Below are positions 9,072-17,678 of a stretch of 64,000 nt of DNA, piece after piece. This DNA is from Nocardioides albidus (GTDB taxonomy: Bacteria; Actinomycetota; Actinomycetes; Propionibacteriales; Nocardioidaceae). The notes under the pieces are model-generated. The model saw only the letters and a program-made list of their open reading frames with translations. It was not told the DNA's origin and did not search any database. Position 1 is the first letter of the stretch. The number at the start of each line of letters is the position of its first letter. Made by a program: the position numbers and the translations under genes. The stretch lies in NCBI RefSeq assembly GCF_006335005.1, contig NZ_VDMP01000019.1:79080-143079 (forward strand), given 5' to 3'.

Positions 9072-10406
9072 TCAGGCCCCCAGCATCATCTGGCCGCAGA
9101 CCCGAACGACGTTGCCGTTGACGGCGGTCGATGCGGGGGAGGCGTACCAGGCGATGGTCTCGGCGACGTCGACCGGAAGCCCGCCCTGGGACATCGCGTT
9201 GAGGCGCTGGCCGACCTCGCGGGTCGCGAACGGCACGGCCGCGGTCATCTGGGTGATGATGAAGCCCGGCGCGACGGCGTTGACGGTGATGCCGTCCTTC
9301 AGCTTGTCGGCGAGCGAGTCGACGAAGCCGATCACGCCGGCCTTCGACGCGGCGTAGCTGGTCTGGCCGAGGTTGCCGGCGATGCCCGCGATCGAGGCGA
9401 CGCCGATGATCCGGCCGTTGGCGTTGATCACGCCCTGCTCGAGGAGCTCGGCGGTGATCCGCTCGGGGGCCTCGAGGTTGATCTGAAGCACCTTGCCGAA
9501 GCGCTCGGGGGTCTGGTTGGCCAGCTTCTTGTCCATGGTGACGCCGGCGTTGTGCACGACGATGTCGACGCCGCCGTGCTTCTCCTTGAGGTGGTGCGCG
9601 ATCCGCTGCGGCGCGTCGGGTGCGGTGATGTCGAGGGTGAGCCAGTCGCCGTCGAGCTCGTTCATGACCTTGACCAGCTCGTCGGCGGCCTGCGGCACGT
9701 CGAGGCCGACGACCTTCGCGCCGTCGCGGTGCAGCACCCGGGCGATCTCCTCGCCGATGCCGCGGCTGGCGCCGGTGACGAAGGCGATCTTGCCGGCCAG
9801 CGGCGCCGTCCAGTCGGCGAGCGCCGAGCCGTGGGTCTCGTCGTGGGCGCCGATCCGGACGACCTGGCCCGAGACGTACGCCGACTTGGGGCTGAGCAGG
9901 AAGCCGAGCGTGGAGAGCACGGAGTCCTCGTAGCCGTCCGCGACGTAGACCAGCTGGACGGTGCCGCCCTTGCCGATCTCCTTGCCGAGGCTGCGGGTGA
10001 AGCCCTCGAGCGCGCGCTGGGCGATCTGCTCGCTGCCCTCGACCAGGCCCGGCGGGGTGCCCAGGACCACGACGCGCGCGCAGCTCTCGAGGCTGCGCAT
10101 CAGGGGGGTGAAGAACCCCTGCAGCTCCACGAGCTGCTCGACGGTGGTGATGCCGGTGGCGTCGAAGACCAGGCCCTTGTACTTCTCGCCCTCGGCCTGC
10201 TCGCCCACCGACGCGATGCCGAGGACGTCGAGCAGACCGGGCAGGGACTCGGCCAGCCGGCCGCGGCCACCGACCAGGACGGTGCCCTGCACCAGCGGGT
10301 CGCCGGCGGTGTAGCGGTCCAGCTTGGTGGGGTTGGGCAGTCCGAGGTTCTTGACGAGGAGCTTGCCGATCGGGGAGCTCACGAAGCCCTGGTACTTGTC
10401 AGTCAT
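9072..10406 (-). CDS. fabG4: High-molecular-weight 3-oxoacyl-thioester reductase (FabG4-like)
   Basis: A 444-residue SDR of the long FabG4 type: an N-terminal flavodoxin-like Rossmann domain of about 210 residues without an intact cofactor motif, then a functional SDR domain beginning FVTGASRGIGEEIAR with the catalytic Ser, Tyr and Lys in SIAGIAGNLGQTSYAASKAG. It reduces 3-oxoacyl thioesters with NAD(P)H. The C-terminal tail ends VRVCGQMMLGA as in the mycobacterial protein, where the tail shapes the active site. I chose ATG 10406 (MTDKYQGF); an upstream ATG at 10415 is less likely. The downstream MaoC gene follows after two bases, so both are one operon divergent from the thiolase. Confidence 0.9.
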   Translation of the reverse strand: MTDKYQGFVSSPIGKLLVKNLGLPNPTKLDRYTAGDPLVQGTVLVGGRGRLAESLPGLLDVLGIASVGEQAEGEKYKGLVFDATGITTVEQLVELQGFFTPLMRSLESCARVVVLGTPPGLVEGSEQIAQRALEGFTRSLGKEIGKGGTVQLVYVADGYEDSVLSTLGFLLSPKSAYVSGQVVRIGAHDETHGSALADWTAPLAGKIAFVTGASRGIGEEIARVLHRDGAKVVGLDVPQAADELVKVMNELDGDWLTLDITAPDAPQRIAHHLKEKHGGVDIVVHNAGVTMDKKLANQTPERFGKVLQINLEAPERITAELLEQGVINANGRIIGVASIAGIAGNLGQTSYAASKAGVIGFVDSLADKLKDGITVNAVAPGFIITQMTAAVPFATREVGQRLNAMSQGGLPVDVAETIAWYASPASTAVNGNVVRVCGQMMLGA

Positions 10407-10414
10407 GTGCACCA

Positions 10415-10433
10415 TGTAACTAGATGTGTAACT
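10415..10433. promoter_or_regulatory. Direct repeat TGTAACT in the fabG4/fadA2 divergent promoter region
   Basis: Two identical heptamers TGTAACT occur at 10415-10421 and 10427-10433, twelve bases apart, just upstream of the fabG4 start in a 97-base divergent intergenic region. The spacing of about one helical turn suggests a regulator site or part of the fabG4 promoter. No known consensus was recognised. Confidence 0.3.
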
Positions 10434-10503
10434 CTGAGTCCACATTTCGTGATCTCGCCCTCAAACGGTTCTCCGGAGGGCACCGCTGCGTGAGGATGGA
10501 ACC

Positions 10504-11784
10504 ATGACCGAGACTGTTCGCCGGGCCGCCGTACTGGGCGGTAACCGCATTCCGTTCGCCCGCTCCAACGGCGCCTACGCCACCGCCTCCAACCAGGAGA
10601 TGCTGACCGCCGCGCTCGACGGCCTCGTGGCTCGCTTCGGCCTGGAGGGCGAGCGCCTGGGCGAGGTCGCCGGAGGTGCGGTCCTCAAGCACAGCCGCGA
10701 CTTCAACCTGGTCCGGGAGTCGGTGCTCAGCACCCGGCTCGCCCCCGAGACCCCGGCCGTCGACCTGCAGCAGGCCTGCGGCACCGGCCTCCAGGCGATC
10801 AACTACATCGCCAACAAGATCAAGCTCGGCCAGATCGACTCCGGCATCGGCGGCGGCGTGGACACCACCTCCGACGCGCCCATCGCGATCTCCGAGAAGC
10901 TGCGCAAGAAGCTGATCCAGCTCAACAACGCGCGCTCCGCCAAGGACCGCCTCGCGATCCTCGCGACCATCCGCCCCGGCGACATCGGTCTCGCCGTCCC
11001 GTCCAACGGCGAGCCGCGCACCAAGCTCTCCATGGGCGAGCACCAGGCGCTGACGGCACTGGAGTGGCAGATCACCCGCGAGGCCCAGGACGAGCTGGCC
11101 GTCACCTCGCACCACAACCTCGCGGCGTCGTACGACGAGGGCTGGCAGGACGACCTGATCACGCCGTTCCGCGGCCTCGAGCGCGACAACAACCTGCGCG
11201 CCGACTCCTCGCTGGAGAAGCTCGCCACGCTCAAGCCGGTCTTCGGCAAGGGCGAGGCGGCCACGATGACCGCCGCCAACTCGACCCCGCTGACCGACGG
11301 CGCGTCCGCCGTCCTGCTCGGCTCCGACGAGTGGGCCGCCGCCCACGGCCTCGAGGTCCTCGCCTACTTCGTGGACTCCGAGGTCGCCGCCGTCGACTTC
11401 GTCAACGGTGCCGAGGGCCTGCTGATGGCGCCGGCGTACGCCGTGCCGCGGATGCTCGAGCGCAACGGCCTGAGCCTGCAGGACTTCGACTTCTACGAGA
11501 TCCACGAGGCCTTCGCCTCGCAGGTCCTCTCGACGCTGGCCGCGTGGGAGAGCCCGGTGTTCTGCAAGGAGCGCCTCGGCCTGGACGCGCCGCTCGGCTC
11601 GATCGACCGGGCCAAGCTCAACGTCAAGGGCTCCTCGCTCGCCGCCGGCCACCCGTTCTCGGCGACCGGCGGGCGGATCGTCGCCAACACGGCCAAGCTG
11701 CTCAAGGCCAACGGCGGCGGCCGGGCGCTGATCTCGGTCTGTGCGGCGGGCGGCCAGGGCGTCGTCGCGATCATGGAGCGCTGA
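10504..11784 (+). CDS. fadA2: Acetyl-CoA C-acyltransferase (FadA2-type thiolase)
   Basis: A 426-residue thiolase of the trifunctional-protein beta-subunit (FadI-like) branch. The nucleophilic Cys is C92 in QQACGTGLQ; the His motif appears as EIHEAFASQ where many thiolases have NEAF; the second Cys is in CAAGGQGVVAIMER at the very end. It catalyses thiolytic cleavage of 3-oxoacyl-CoA or the reverse condensation. AGGA precedes ATG 10504. It is transcribed away from fabG4-htdX, as fadA2 is in mycobacteria, and its transcript probably ends at the strong hairpin at 11802-11847. Confidence 0.93.
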   Translation: MTETVRRAAVLGGNRIPFARSNGAYATASNQEMLTAALDGLVARFGLEGERLGEVAGGAVLKHSRDFNLVRESVLSTRLAPETPAVDLQQACGTGLQAINYIANKIKLGQIDSGIGGGVDTTSDAPIAISEKLRKKLIQLNNARSAKDRLAILATIRPGDIGLAVPSNGEPRTKLSMGEHQALTALEWQITREAQDELAVTSHHNLAASYDEGWQDDLITPFRGLERDNNLRADSSLEKLATLKPVFGKGEAATMTAANSTPLTDGASAVLLGSDEWAAAHGLEVLAYFVDSEVAAVDFVNGAEGLLMAPAYAVPRMLERNGLSLQDFDFYEIHEAFASQVLSTLAAWESPVFCKERLGLDAPLGSIDRAKLNVKGSSLAAGHPFSATGGRIVANTAKLLKANGGGRALISVCAAGGQGVVAIMER

Positions 11785-11801
11785 CCGTCCCCGAGACGCA
11801 G

Positions 11802-11847
11802 CGAACGGCCCGTCCCCCTCGGCTGATTCCAGGGGACGGGCCGTTCG
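11802..11847. terminator. Strong hairpin between convergent genes, likely bidirectional terminator
   Basis: A perfect 16-base-pair stem, CGAACGGCCCGTCCCC at 11802-11817 pairing with 11832-11847, around a 14-base loop. It lies between the convergent fadA2 and TetR genes. There is no U-tract, which is usual for high-GC actinobacterial terminators. Confidence 0.8.
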
Positions 11848-11857
11848 TCGTACCAGG

Positions 11858-12544
11858 TCAGACGGTGACCAGCGCGAGCGCGGAGCGCACCAGGTAGGAG
11901 CGCACCTGCTGCGCGGAGATCTGCCCCACCGTCGGGATGCCGGGCGCGGCCTCGCTGACGAGGATGCCGAGCCGGGCCAGCTGCAGAGCGCCCAGGCCGC
12001 TGGCGTAGAGCGCGTTCGCGAGCAGGACGGGGTCGTCGCTGAGTGTGAAGGCGCCCTCGTCGACCCCCTGGGCGAGGGTGTCCGACAGCACGGTCAGGCA
12101 GGAGGTGATGCCGCGGCCGAGGCGGAACAGCGGGCCCTCCGCGATCTCGTCGAGCAGCTCCTCGCCGGGGCGCACCATGAGCGCCTGGGCACAGTCGACG
12201 AACGCCGGATGCGCGACGCCGTAGTCGACGAAGGCGCCGACGATCCGCTCCAGCCGGTCAGCCGGACTGCTCCCACTCGCGGCCGCGTCCGCCATGGCGT
12301 CGTGCAACTCGTCGAGGTAGCCGACGAGGGTGAGCGCGAAGAGCTCCTCCTTGCCGGTGAAGTGCCGGTAGACGATGGCCCGGTTGATCCCGACCGCGCT
12401 CGCGATCTCCTCGATCTGGACGTCGCGGACGCCCCGGGAGTCGAAGATCTCGCGGGTCGCCGCGATGATCGCCGCCTGGCGTGCCCTCCGGCGGGCAGCC
12501 GCGGCCTTGCGGCGGCCGTCGGTGGCCGGTGCGTTGGTCGCCAT
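11858..12544 (-). CDS. TetR family transcriptional regulator
   Basis: A 228-residue repressor-type regulator. The N-terminal HTH spans about residues 25-70 (IFDSRGVRDVQIEEIASAVG then NRAIVYRHFTGKEELFA). The C-terminal ligand-binding domain is helical with no family-defining motif that I recognise. I chose ATG 12544; an ATG at 12568 would put the start codon inside the palindrome at 12564-12580, which is better read as the operator. The neighbours are fadA2 (convergent) and a DNA ligase gene upstream. A role in fatty-acid control is possible from the location but not shown. Confidence 0.85.
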   Translation of the reverse strand: MATNAPATDGRRKAAAARRRARQAAIIAATREIFDSRGVRDVQIEEIASAVGINRAIVYRHFTGKEELFALTLVGYLDELHDAMADAAASGSSPADRLERIVGAFVDYGVAHPAFVDCAQALMVRPGEELLDEIAEGPLFRLGRGITSCLTVLSDTLAQGVDEGAFTLSDDPVLLANALYASGLGALQLARLGILVSEAAPGIPTVGQISAQQVRSYLVRSALALVTV

Positions 12545-12563
12545 GAGGCGAGTGTACGAGACG

Positions 12564-12580
12564 TGCAACTCGGTGTTGCA
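12564..12580. promoter_or_regulatory. Candidate TetR operator, TGCAAC-N5-GTTGCA
   Basis: A perfect inverted repeat, TGCAAC at 12564-12569 and GTTGCA at 12575-12580 with spacer TCGGT, sits 20 bases upstream of the TetR start. Size and position fit an autoregulatory operator. Confidence 0.55.
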
Positions 12581-12601
12581 ACATCTCCGACCGAGTGCTG
12601 G

Positions 12602-14128
12602 TCAGCCGTCGGCGAGCGCGCGGACGGTCTCGATGGTGTCCGCCTCCTCGGCGCTCTTGTCGTCGCGGTAGCGCACGACGCGGGCGAACCTCAGCGCCAG
12701 GCCGCCGGGGTAGCGGGTGGAGCGCTGGAGACCGTCGAAGGCGATCTCGACGACCTGCTCGGGACGCACGGTCACGACCCACCCGTCGTCTGCGACCTCC
12801 AGTTCGCGGAACCGTTCGGTCTGCCAGGCCAGCATCGCGTCGGTCATCCCCTTGAACGTCTTGCCCAGCATCACGAAGCCGGTGGGCGAGGAGGGGTCCC
12901 GAGCGCCCAGATGGATGTTGGAGAGCCAGCCACGGCGGCGTCCGGAGCCGTGCTCGACGGCGAGGACGACGAGGTCGAGGGTGTGGACGGGCTTGACCTT
13001 GACCCACGCCGAGCCGCGGCGTCCGGCGTCGTACGGCGCGTCGACGGACTTCACGACGACTCCCTCGTGACCGGAGGCGAGCACGTCCTCGGCGAAGGAG
13101 GTGGCCTCGGCGACGTCGGTGCCGACCCAGCGGCGCACCCGGTGCGCGGCGGGGACGAGGTCCTCCAGGACCTGCCAGCGCTCGCGGGCCGGGCGGTCGA
13201 TCAGGTCGGTGCCGTCGAGGTGGAGCACGTCGAAGAAGTACGGCGACACGACCGCCTCGCTCGCGGCCGGGCCGGCGGTGCGCGAGGCGGTCTCCTGGAA
13301 GGGCCGGGGTCGCCCGTCCGCGGCGAGCCACAGGGCCTCGCCGTCCAGGACCACGTCGGTCGCGGGCAGGGCGCGGACGATCGCGACCACCTCGGGGAGG
13401 CGGTGGGTGATGTCGTCGAGGCTGCGGGTCGCGACCACGACCTCCTCGCCCGAGCGGTGCACCTGGATCCGGATGCCGTCCAGCTTGGCGTCCACGCCGA
13501 CCTCGGGAAGCGCGCGGCCGCCGGCGGCCTTGGCCACGGCGGCGGCGACGTCCGGGGCTGAGGAGGCCAGCATCGGCAGGATCGGGCGTCCGACACTCAG
13601 GCCGACCCCGCCGAGCGCCTCGACGCCGGCGAACGCCTCGTCGACGACGTACGTCGCACCGCCGGCCAGCATCGCCGCCCGGCGCACCGCGGCCAGCGGC
13701 ACCTGTGCCGCGGCAGCGAGGGCCTCCGTGACGACTGCCTCGAGCGCGCCCTGGCGCACCTCGCCGACCGCGACCGCTCGCAGCCACGCCTGCTCGGGCG
13801 CGGTGGCCCGGCCGAACAGGTCGACGACCGCCGCGGATCGCAGCGCCGCGGAGCCGGATCCGGCCAGTCGCGACATGGCCTCGAACGAGGCGTCGACCTC
13901 GGCGACGTCGAGGGTGGGGGCGGGCGCTGGGGGAGGGAGGGCCTGGAGGCTGCGCCAGCCCAGGCCCGTGCGCCGCTGACGGAGCCGGCCGCCGAGGTAG
14001 TGGGCGACGAGCGCTCGCTCACCCGGCGCGGCCGCGAGCAGGAGGCCGCTGATCAGCCGGGTCTTCTCCTTGCGCGAGCGGGTCGCCGCCACCCGGCCGG
14101 AGACGTCGACGAGGTCGCGCAGCAGCAT
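12602..14128 (-). CDS. ligB: ATP-dependent DNA ligase (LigB-like)
   Basis: A 508-residue ATP-dependent DNA ligase, the size and layout of mycobacterial LigB: a helical N-terminal DNA-binding domain (about 1-200), nucleotidyltransferase domain and C-terminal OB domain. Motif I is DAKLDGIR with K215 as the lysine that forms the ligase-AMP adduct; motif III-like DGEALWL and the motif IV and V regions (EGVVVK, WVKVK) follow. It seals nicks in duplex DNA and is accessory to the NAD-dependent replicative ligase. The upstream TetR gene ends 14 bases before this start, so the two are probably cotranscribed. Confidence 0.92.
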   Translation of the reverse strand: MLLRDLVDVSGRVAATRSRKEKTRLISGLLLAAAPGERALVAHYLGGRLRQRRTGLGWRSLQALPPPAPAPTLDVAEVDASFEAMSRLAGSGSAALRSAAVVDLFGRATAPEQAWLRAVAVGEVRQGALEAVVTEALAAAAQVPLAAVRRAAMLAGGATYVVDEAFAGVEALGGVGLSVGRPILPMLASSAPDVAAAVAKAAGGRALPEVGVDAKLDGIRIQVHRSGEEVVVATRSLDDITHRLPEVVAIVRALPATDVVLDGEALWLAADGRPRPFQETASRTAGPAASEAVVSPYFFDVLHLDGTDLIDRPARERWQVLEDLVPAAHRVRRWVGTDVAEATSFAEDVLASGHEGVVVKSVDAPYDAGRRGSAWVKVKPVHTLDLVVLAVEHGSGRRRGWLSNIHLGARDPSSPTGFVMLGKTFKGMTDAMLAWQTERFRELEVADDGWVVTVRPEQVVEIAFDGLQRSTRYPGGLALRFARVVRYRDDKSAEEADTIETVRALADG

Positions 14129-14142
14129 GGTGGGCCCGGCGA

Positions 14143-14751
14143 TCAGCGGGTGGCTTCCACGGACGCGGCGGTCACCGCGCCGTCGATGACCTGCTCGTAG
14201 ACCCGGTCGAGGTCGAGCACCTCCGCGCTGGTGCCGGACAGGTCGCCGAAGTAGCCGGCGACCTCCAAGGACACGAACCCGTGCAGCGAGGCGAAGAGCG
14301 CCATCGCGCTCTGCAGGAGGCGGTCGTCGGGCAGGCCCGCGGAGCGGACCATCACGGCCAGCGCCTCGATCGCGTCGAGCGCCGCGGCGTAGAAGGCCTC
14401 TCGGTCGATCGGCGGTCGGGTCAGGGCGGCGTAGCGCTGGGGATGACTGCGGGCGAAGGCGCGCAGGGCGTGGCTGAGGGCGCGCAGCCCGGCGGTGCCG
14501 GCGTGCCCCATGGCGGCGCTGCGGACGTGCTCGCCGAGCAGTCGCATCGCCCGCACCTGGATGAGGGCACGAAGGTCCTCGAGGTTCGCGACGTGGTTGT
14601 AGAGGGAGGACACCCGGGCCTCGAGCTCGGCGGCGAGCGAGGTCATGGTGAGGGCGTCGTACCCGTCGCGGTCGACGAGCGCCTCCGCCGCCCGGAGCAC
14701 CGCCTCCTGGTCGAGACGGGCCCGGCGGGTGCGGGTCGTGTCGATGCTCAA
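14143..14751 (-). CDS. TetR/AcrR regulator with WHG-type C-terminal domain
   Basis: A 202-residue TetR-family protein. The HTH is visible in residues about 15-60 (ALTMTSLAAELEARVSSLYNHVANLEDLRA). The C-terminal part contains the LHGFVSLEVAGYFG segment, close to the WHG motif that names one TetR C-terminal family. It lies immediately upstream of the DNA ligase gene on the same strand and is divergent from the alkA-type gene, so it might control one or both; the link with DNA repair is only positional. Confidence 0.85.
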   Translation of the reverse strand: MSIDTTRTRRARLDQEAVLRAAEALVDRDGYDALTMTSLAAELEARVSSLYNHVANLEDLRALIQVRAMRLLGEHVRSAAMGHAGTAGLRALSHALRAFARSHPQRYAALTRPPIDREAFYAAALDAIEALAVMVRSAGLPDDRLLQSAMALFASLHGFVSLEVAGYFGDLSGTSAEVLDLDRVYEQVIDGAVTAASVEATR

Positions 14752-14785
14752 CTGCCCTCCGGAGCCTGAGGAAGATCAGGGACCA

Positions 14786-14800
14786 ACGAAAGATGTTCGT
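14786..14800. promoter_or_regulatory. Candidate operator, ACGAA-N5-TTCGT
   Basis: ACGAA (14786-14790) and TTCGT (14796-14800) form an inverted repeat with a five-base spacer, with partly matching flanks, in the divergent region between the WHG-type TetR gene and the alkA-type gene. Short, so it may be chance. Confidence 0.3.
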
Positions 14801-14869
14801 GGTTGTGTGACAGAGCCTAGTGTCTTCGGAGTCCTCATGCGGAGAGCGGTCTCGCCGTAGGGTGCTGGC

Positions 14870-15862
14870 GTGATGTCACCGGACGGCTCCCTCGCGGGCG
14901 GCTCCGACGCGGGCGGCTCCGACGCGGGCGACGCCCCGCAGGTCCGCTCCTGGTCGCCCGGACGCCCCGTCCCGGTCGGGGCGCTGCTGGGTCAGCAGCG
15001 CCACGGTGGCGGTGACCCGACCCACCGCCTGGCCGTGGCCGGGCGGCACTGGCGTGCCTGCCGCACGCCGGACGGCGTCGCGACGCTGGCCGTCTCCGAG
15101 CAGGACGCCGACGGCGCTGTCACCGCCCACGCCTGGGGTCCCGGCGCCGCGTGGGCGCTGGCCCAGCTGCCGGCCCTGCTCGGCGAGCTCGACGACTGGA
15201 CCGGCTTCGAGCCCCGCCATCCGGTGCTCGTCGAGGCGCGACGGCAGCATCCCCACCTGCGCCGCGGGCGCACCGGCCTGGTCCTCGAGGCCCTGGTGCC
15301 CGCGATCATCGAGCAGAAGGTCACCGGCCAGGAGGCGTTCGCCGGCTTCCGCGCGCTCGTCCGCCGCTACGGCAGGCCCGCGCCCGGGCCGGGGGCGGCC
15401 CTGGGCCTGATGGTCCCGCCCGACCCGGACACCCTGCGCGGGATCCCGTCGTGGGAGTGGCTGCGGCTGCACATCGACCCGGCTCGCAGCCGGGCCGTCG
15501 TCACCGCCGCGCGCCACGCGGAGTCCCTCGAGCGGGCCGCCGAGCTGCCGGGCGAGGAGGCCGAGCGACGCCTCCGCGCGCTGCCGGGGGTCGGGGTGTG
15601 GACCGCCGCCGAGGTGCGCCAGCGTGCGCTCGGCGACCCGGACGCGGTGTCCTTCGGTGACTACCACGTCGCCAAGGACGTCGGGTGGGCGTTGGAGGGA
15701 CGGCTGTTCGACGACGCCGAGCTGGCCCGCTACCTGCGCCCCTGGCAGGGGCACCGGGGCCGGGTGCCGCTCCTCCTCGGCGCGGCGGGGCTGCGGCGTC
15801 CGCGCCGCGGACCCAGGATGGCGCCCCGGGGGCATCTCGGCACTCGGGCCCGAAATGCGTGA
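14870..15862 (+). CDS. DNA-3-methyladenine glycosylase II (AlkA/HhH-GPD family)
   Basis: A 330-residue base-excision repair glycosylase that removes alkylated purines. The helix-hairpin-helix is LPGVGVWTA at residues 238-246, and the catalytic Asp of the HhH-GPD fold is D264 in SFGDYH. EQKVTGQEAF near residue 148 matches the helical core of the family. The N-terminus is low-complexity because of two tandem copies of a 15-base unit (14894-14923) giving AGGSDAGGSDAG. Start is GTG 14870 or the next codon ATG 14873. The C-terminal tail is unusually basic (RRPRRGPRMAPRG) and has no recognised function. Confidence 0.85.
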   Translation: MMSPDGSLAGGSDAGGSDAGDAPQVRSWSPGRPVPVGALLGQQRHGGGDPTHRLAVAGRHWRACRTPDGVATLAVSEQDADGAVTAHAWGPGAAWALAQLPALLGELDDWTGFEPRHPVLVEARRQHPHLRRGRTGLVLEALVPAIIEQKVTGQEAFAGFRALVRRYGRPAPGPGAALGLMVPPDPDTLRGIPSWEWLRLHIDPARSRAVVTAARHAESLERAAELPGEEAERRLRALPGVGVWTAAEVRQRALGDPDAVSFGDYHVAKDVGWALEGRLFDDAELARYLRPWQGHRGRVPLLLGAAGLRRPRRGPRMAPRGHLGTRARNA

Positions 15863-15878
15863 CCTCTGCGCGTGATTA

Positions 15879-15897
15879 CTGTTACACCTCGCAACAG
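15879..15897. promoter_or_regulatory. Imperfect palindrome upstream of the first mce operon
   Basis: CTGTTAC (15879-15885) and GCAACAG (15891-15897) form an inverted repeat with one mismatch and a five-base spacer, about 80 bases before yrbEA. It is a candidate operator or promoter element. It does not match the KstR consensus, so this operon is probably controlled separately from the mce4-like one. Confidence 0.4.
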
Positions 15898-15975
15898 GCA
15901 GTCCCGGGGGTCTGTCCGAGCCCGGTTCACCGGTGAAGAAGGCAGGGGTGGAATGGACGAGAGGCGGGTGCCCGG

Positions 15976-16800
15976 ATGAGCGCCGTGGTCGCTGGCGGAC
16001 GCTCCGTCCTCGACAGCTTGACGGGCCGGTTCAAGGCCGGTGTCGTCACCACCGGTGAGCTGGTGAAGCTGGCGGTGGAGTCCATCCAGTGGGGCTTCTC
16101 CGACATCGTCGCTCGCAGGTTCTCGTGGTCGGAGTTCCTGCTGCAGTGCTGGTTCATGACCCGGGTCTCGCTGCTGCCGACGATCCTGGTCGCCATCCCG
16201 TTCGGCGTCATCACCTCGGTCCAGATCGGCGCGGCGGCCAACCAGATCGGCGCCCAGTCGTTCATCGGCGCGGTCAACGGCATCGGCGTCCTCCGCCAGG
16301 GTGCGCCGCTCGTGACCTCGCTGATGATCGCGGGCGCCGTGGGGTCGGCCGTCTGCGCCGACCTGGGCGCGCGCACCGTGCGCGAGGAGATCGACGCGCT
16401 CAAGGTCATGGGCATCTCGCCCATCCAGCGCCTGGTCGCACCGCGCATCCTCGCCGCGCTCCTGGTCTCGGTCCTGCTGACGATCATCGTCGCGATGACC
16501 GCCATGACCACCGCCTTCGTCATCGTGGTCGGCGGCGGCCAGATCTCCTCGGGCACCTATCTCGACTCGTTCGTCGGCCTCGCCCAGCCCGGCGACCTCG
16601 CGCTCGCGGAGTTCAAGGGCCTGCTGTTCGGGTTCGTGGCGATCATCGTGTGCGCCCACAAGGGCCTCAGCGCCCACGGCGGCCCCAAGGCCGTCGCGGA
16701 CGCCGTCAACCAGGCCGTCGTCCTGAGCGTCATCCTGCTCGCCGTGATCAACGTCGGCCTGACCCAGGCCTACGTGATGCTCTTCCCCGGAGGTGCCTGA
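15976..16800 (+). CDS. yrbEA: MlaE/YrbE-family ABC permease subunit A of mce operon 1
   Basis: A 274-residue integral membrane permease of the MlaE family, which with an ATPase (MceG) and MCE proteins forms a lipid importer. The family signature is the cytoplasmic coupling segment DLGARTVREEIDALKVMGIS in the middle, followed by LVAPRILAALLV. About five hydrophobic segments are visible, and the loop KGLSAHGGPKAVADAVN near the end is characteristic. It heads an operon of at least nine genes; GAGAGG lies before the ATG. No ATPase gene is present in the window, as usual for actinobacteria, where MceG is encoded elsewhere. Confidence 0.93.
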   Translation: MSAVVAGGRSVLDSLTGRFKAGVVTTGELVKLAVESIQWGFSDIVARRFSWSEFLLQCWFMTRVSLLPTILVAIPFGVITSVQIGAAANQIGAQSFIGAVNGIGVLRQGAPLVTSLMIAGAVGSAVCADLGARTVREEIDALKVMGISPIQRLVAPRILAALLVSVLLTIIVAMTAMTTAFVIVVGGGQISSGTYLDSFVGLAQPGDLALAEFKGLLFGFVAIIVCAHKGLSAHGGPKAVADAVNQAVVLSVILLAVINVGLTQAYVMLFPGGA

Positions 16801-17669
16801 TGTCCGAGGTCCAACTCGGTCGCGGAGTCGGCGCCCGGTTCTCCGACGCCCTCGTCGGCGTCGCCGACTCGCTGATGAGCACGCTTGCGCTGCTCGGCTC
16901 CTTCGTCAGCTTCTCGGGCAAGGTCTTCCGCGAGGTCCCGGCCACGGTGGCCCTCTACCCCAAGGAGGTGCTGCGCCAGATCAAGGACATCGCCTGGGGC
17001 AGCGGCGCCCTCCTCGTGGGCGGCGGCACCGTCGGCGTCATGGTGCTGCTGTCCGTCGCCGCGGGTACGTCGATCGGCATCGAGGGCTTCAACGGGCTCG
17101 AGATCGTCGGCCTGGCCCCCCTGACCGGCTTCATCTCCGCGAGCGTCAACACCCGTGAGCTCGCTCCGCTGATCGCCGCGCTCGCCCTCGGCGCCCAGGT
17201 CGGCTGCCGGTTCACCGCGCAGATCGGCTCGATGAAGATCCACGAGGAGATCGACGCGCTCGAGGTGATGGCGGTCAGCGCCGTGCGCTACGTCTGCACC
17301 ACCCGCGTCATCGCCTGCATGGTCGCGATCCTGCCGCTCTACCTCATCGGCCTGATCGGCAGCTACATCGCCTCGCAGGCCTCGGTCGTCATCCTGTTCG
17401 GCCAGTCACCGGGCCAGTACGACCACTACTTCTCGACCTTCATCCAAGGCAGGGACATCGTCTTCTCGATCGTCAAGATCCTGATCTTCGCGCTGACCGT
17501 GGCCCTGATCCACTGCTGGTACGGCATGCGGGTCGGGGGCGGCCCGCAGGCGGTGGGCGAGGCGACCGGAACCGGCATCCGGGCCAGCATCGTGTCCATC
17601 GTCCTTCTCGACATGGTCCTCACCCTCGTGTTCTGGGGCGGCGACCCGGGCTTCCGGATCTCGGGGTGA
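16800..17669 (+). CDS. yrbEB: MlaE/YrbE-family ABC permease subunit B of mce operon 1
   Basis: A 289-residue partner of the preceding permease, with which it should form the heterodimeric transmembrane part of the Mce importer. The coupling helix region is GSMKIHEEIDALEVMAVSAV, and GQSPGQYDHYF and VGGGPQAVGEATG are typical of the B subunit. ATG 16800 overlaps the preceding stop by one base (TGATG). It is about fifteen residues longer than subunit A at the N-terminus, as in mycobacterial YrbEB proteins. Confidence 0.93.
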   Translation: MSEVQLGRGVGARFSDALVGVADSLMSTLALLGSFVSFSGKVFREVPATVALYPKEVLRQIKDIAWGSGALLVGGGTVGVMVLLSVAAGTSIGIEGFNGLEIVGLAPLTGFISASVNTRELAPLIAALALGAQVGCRFTAQIGSMKIHEEIDALEVMAVSAVRYVCTTRVIACMVAILPLYLIGLIGSYIASQASVVILFGQSPGQYDHYFSTFIQGRDIVFSIVKILIFALTVALIHCWYGMRVGGGPQAVGEATGTGIRASIVSIVLLDMVLTLVFWGGDPGFRISG

Positions 17670-17678
17670 GGTGAGGAC

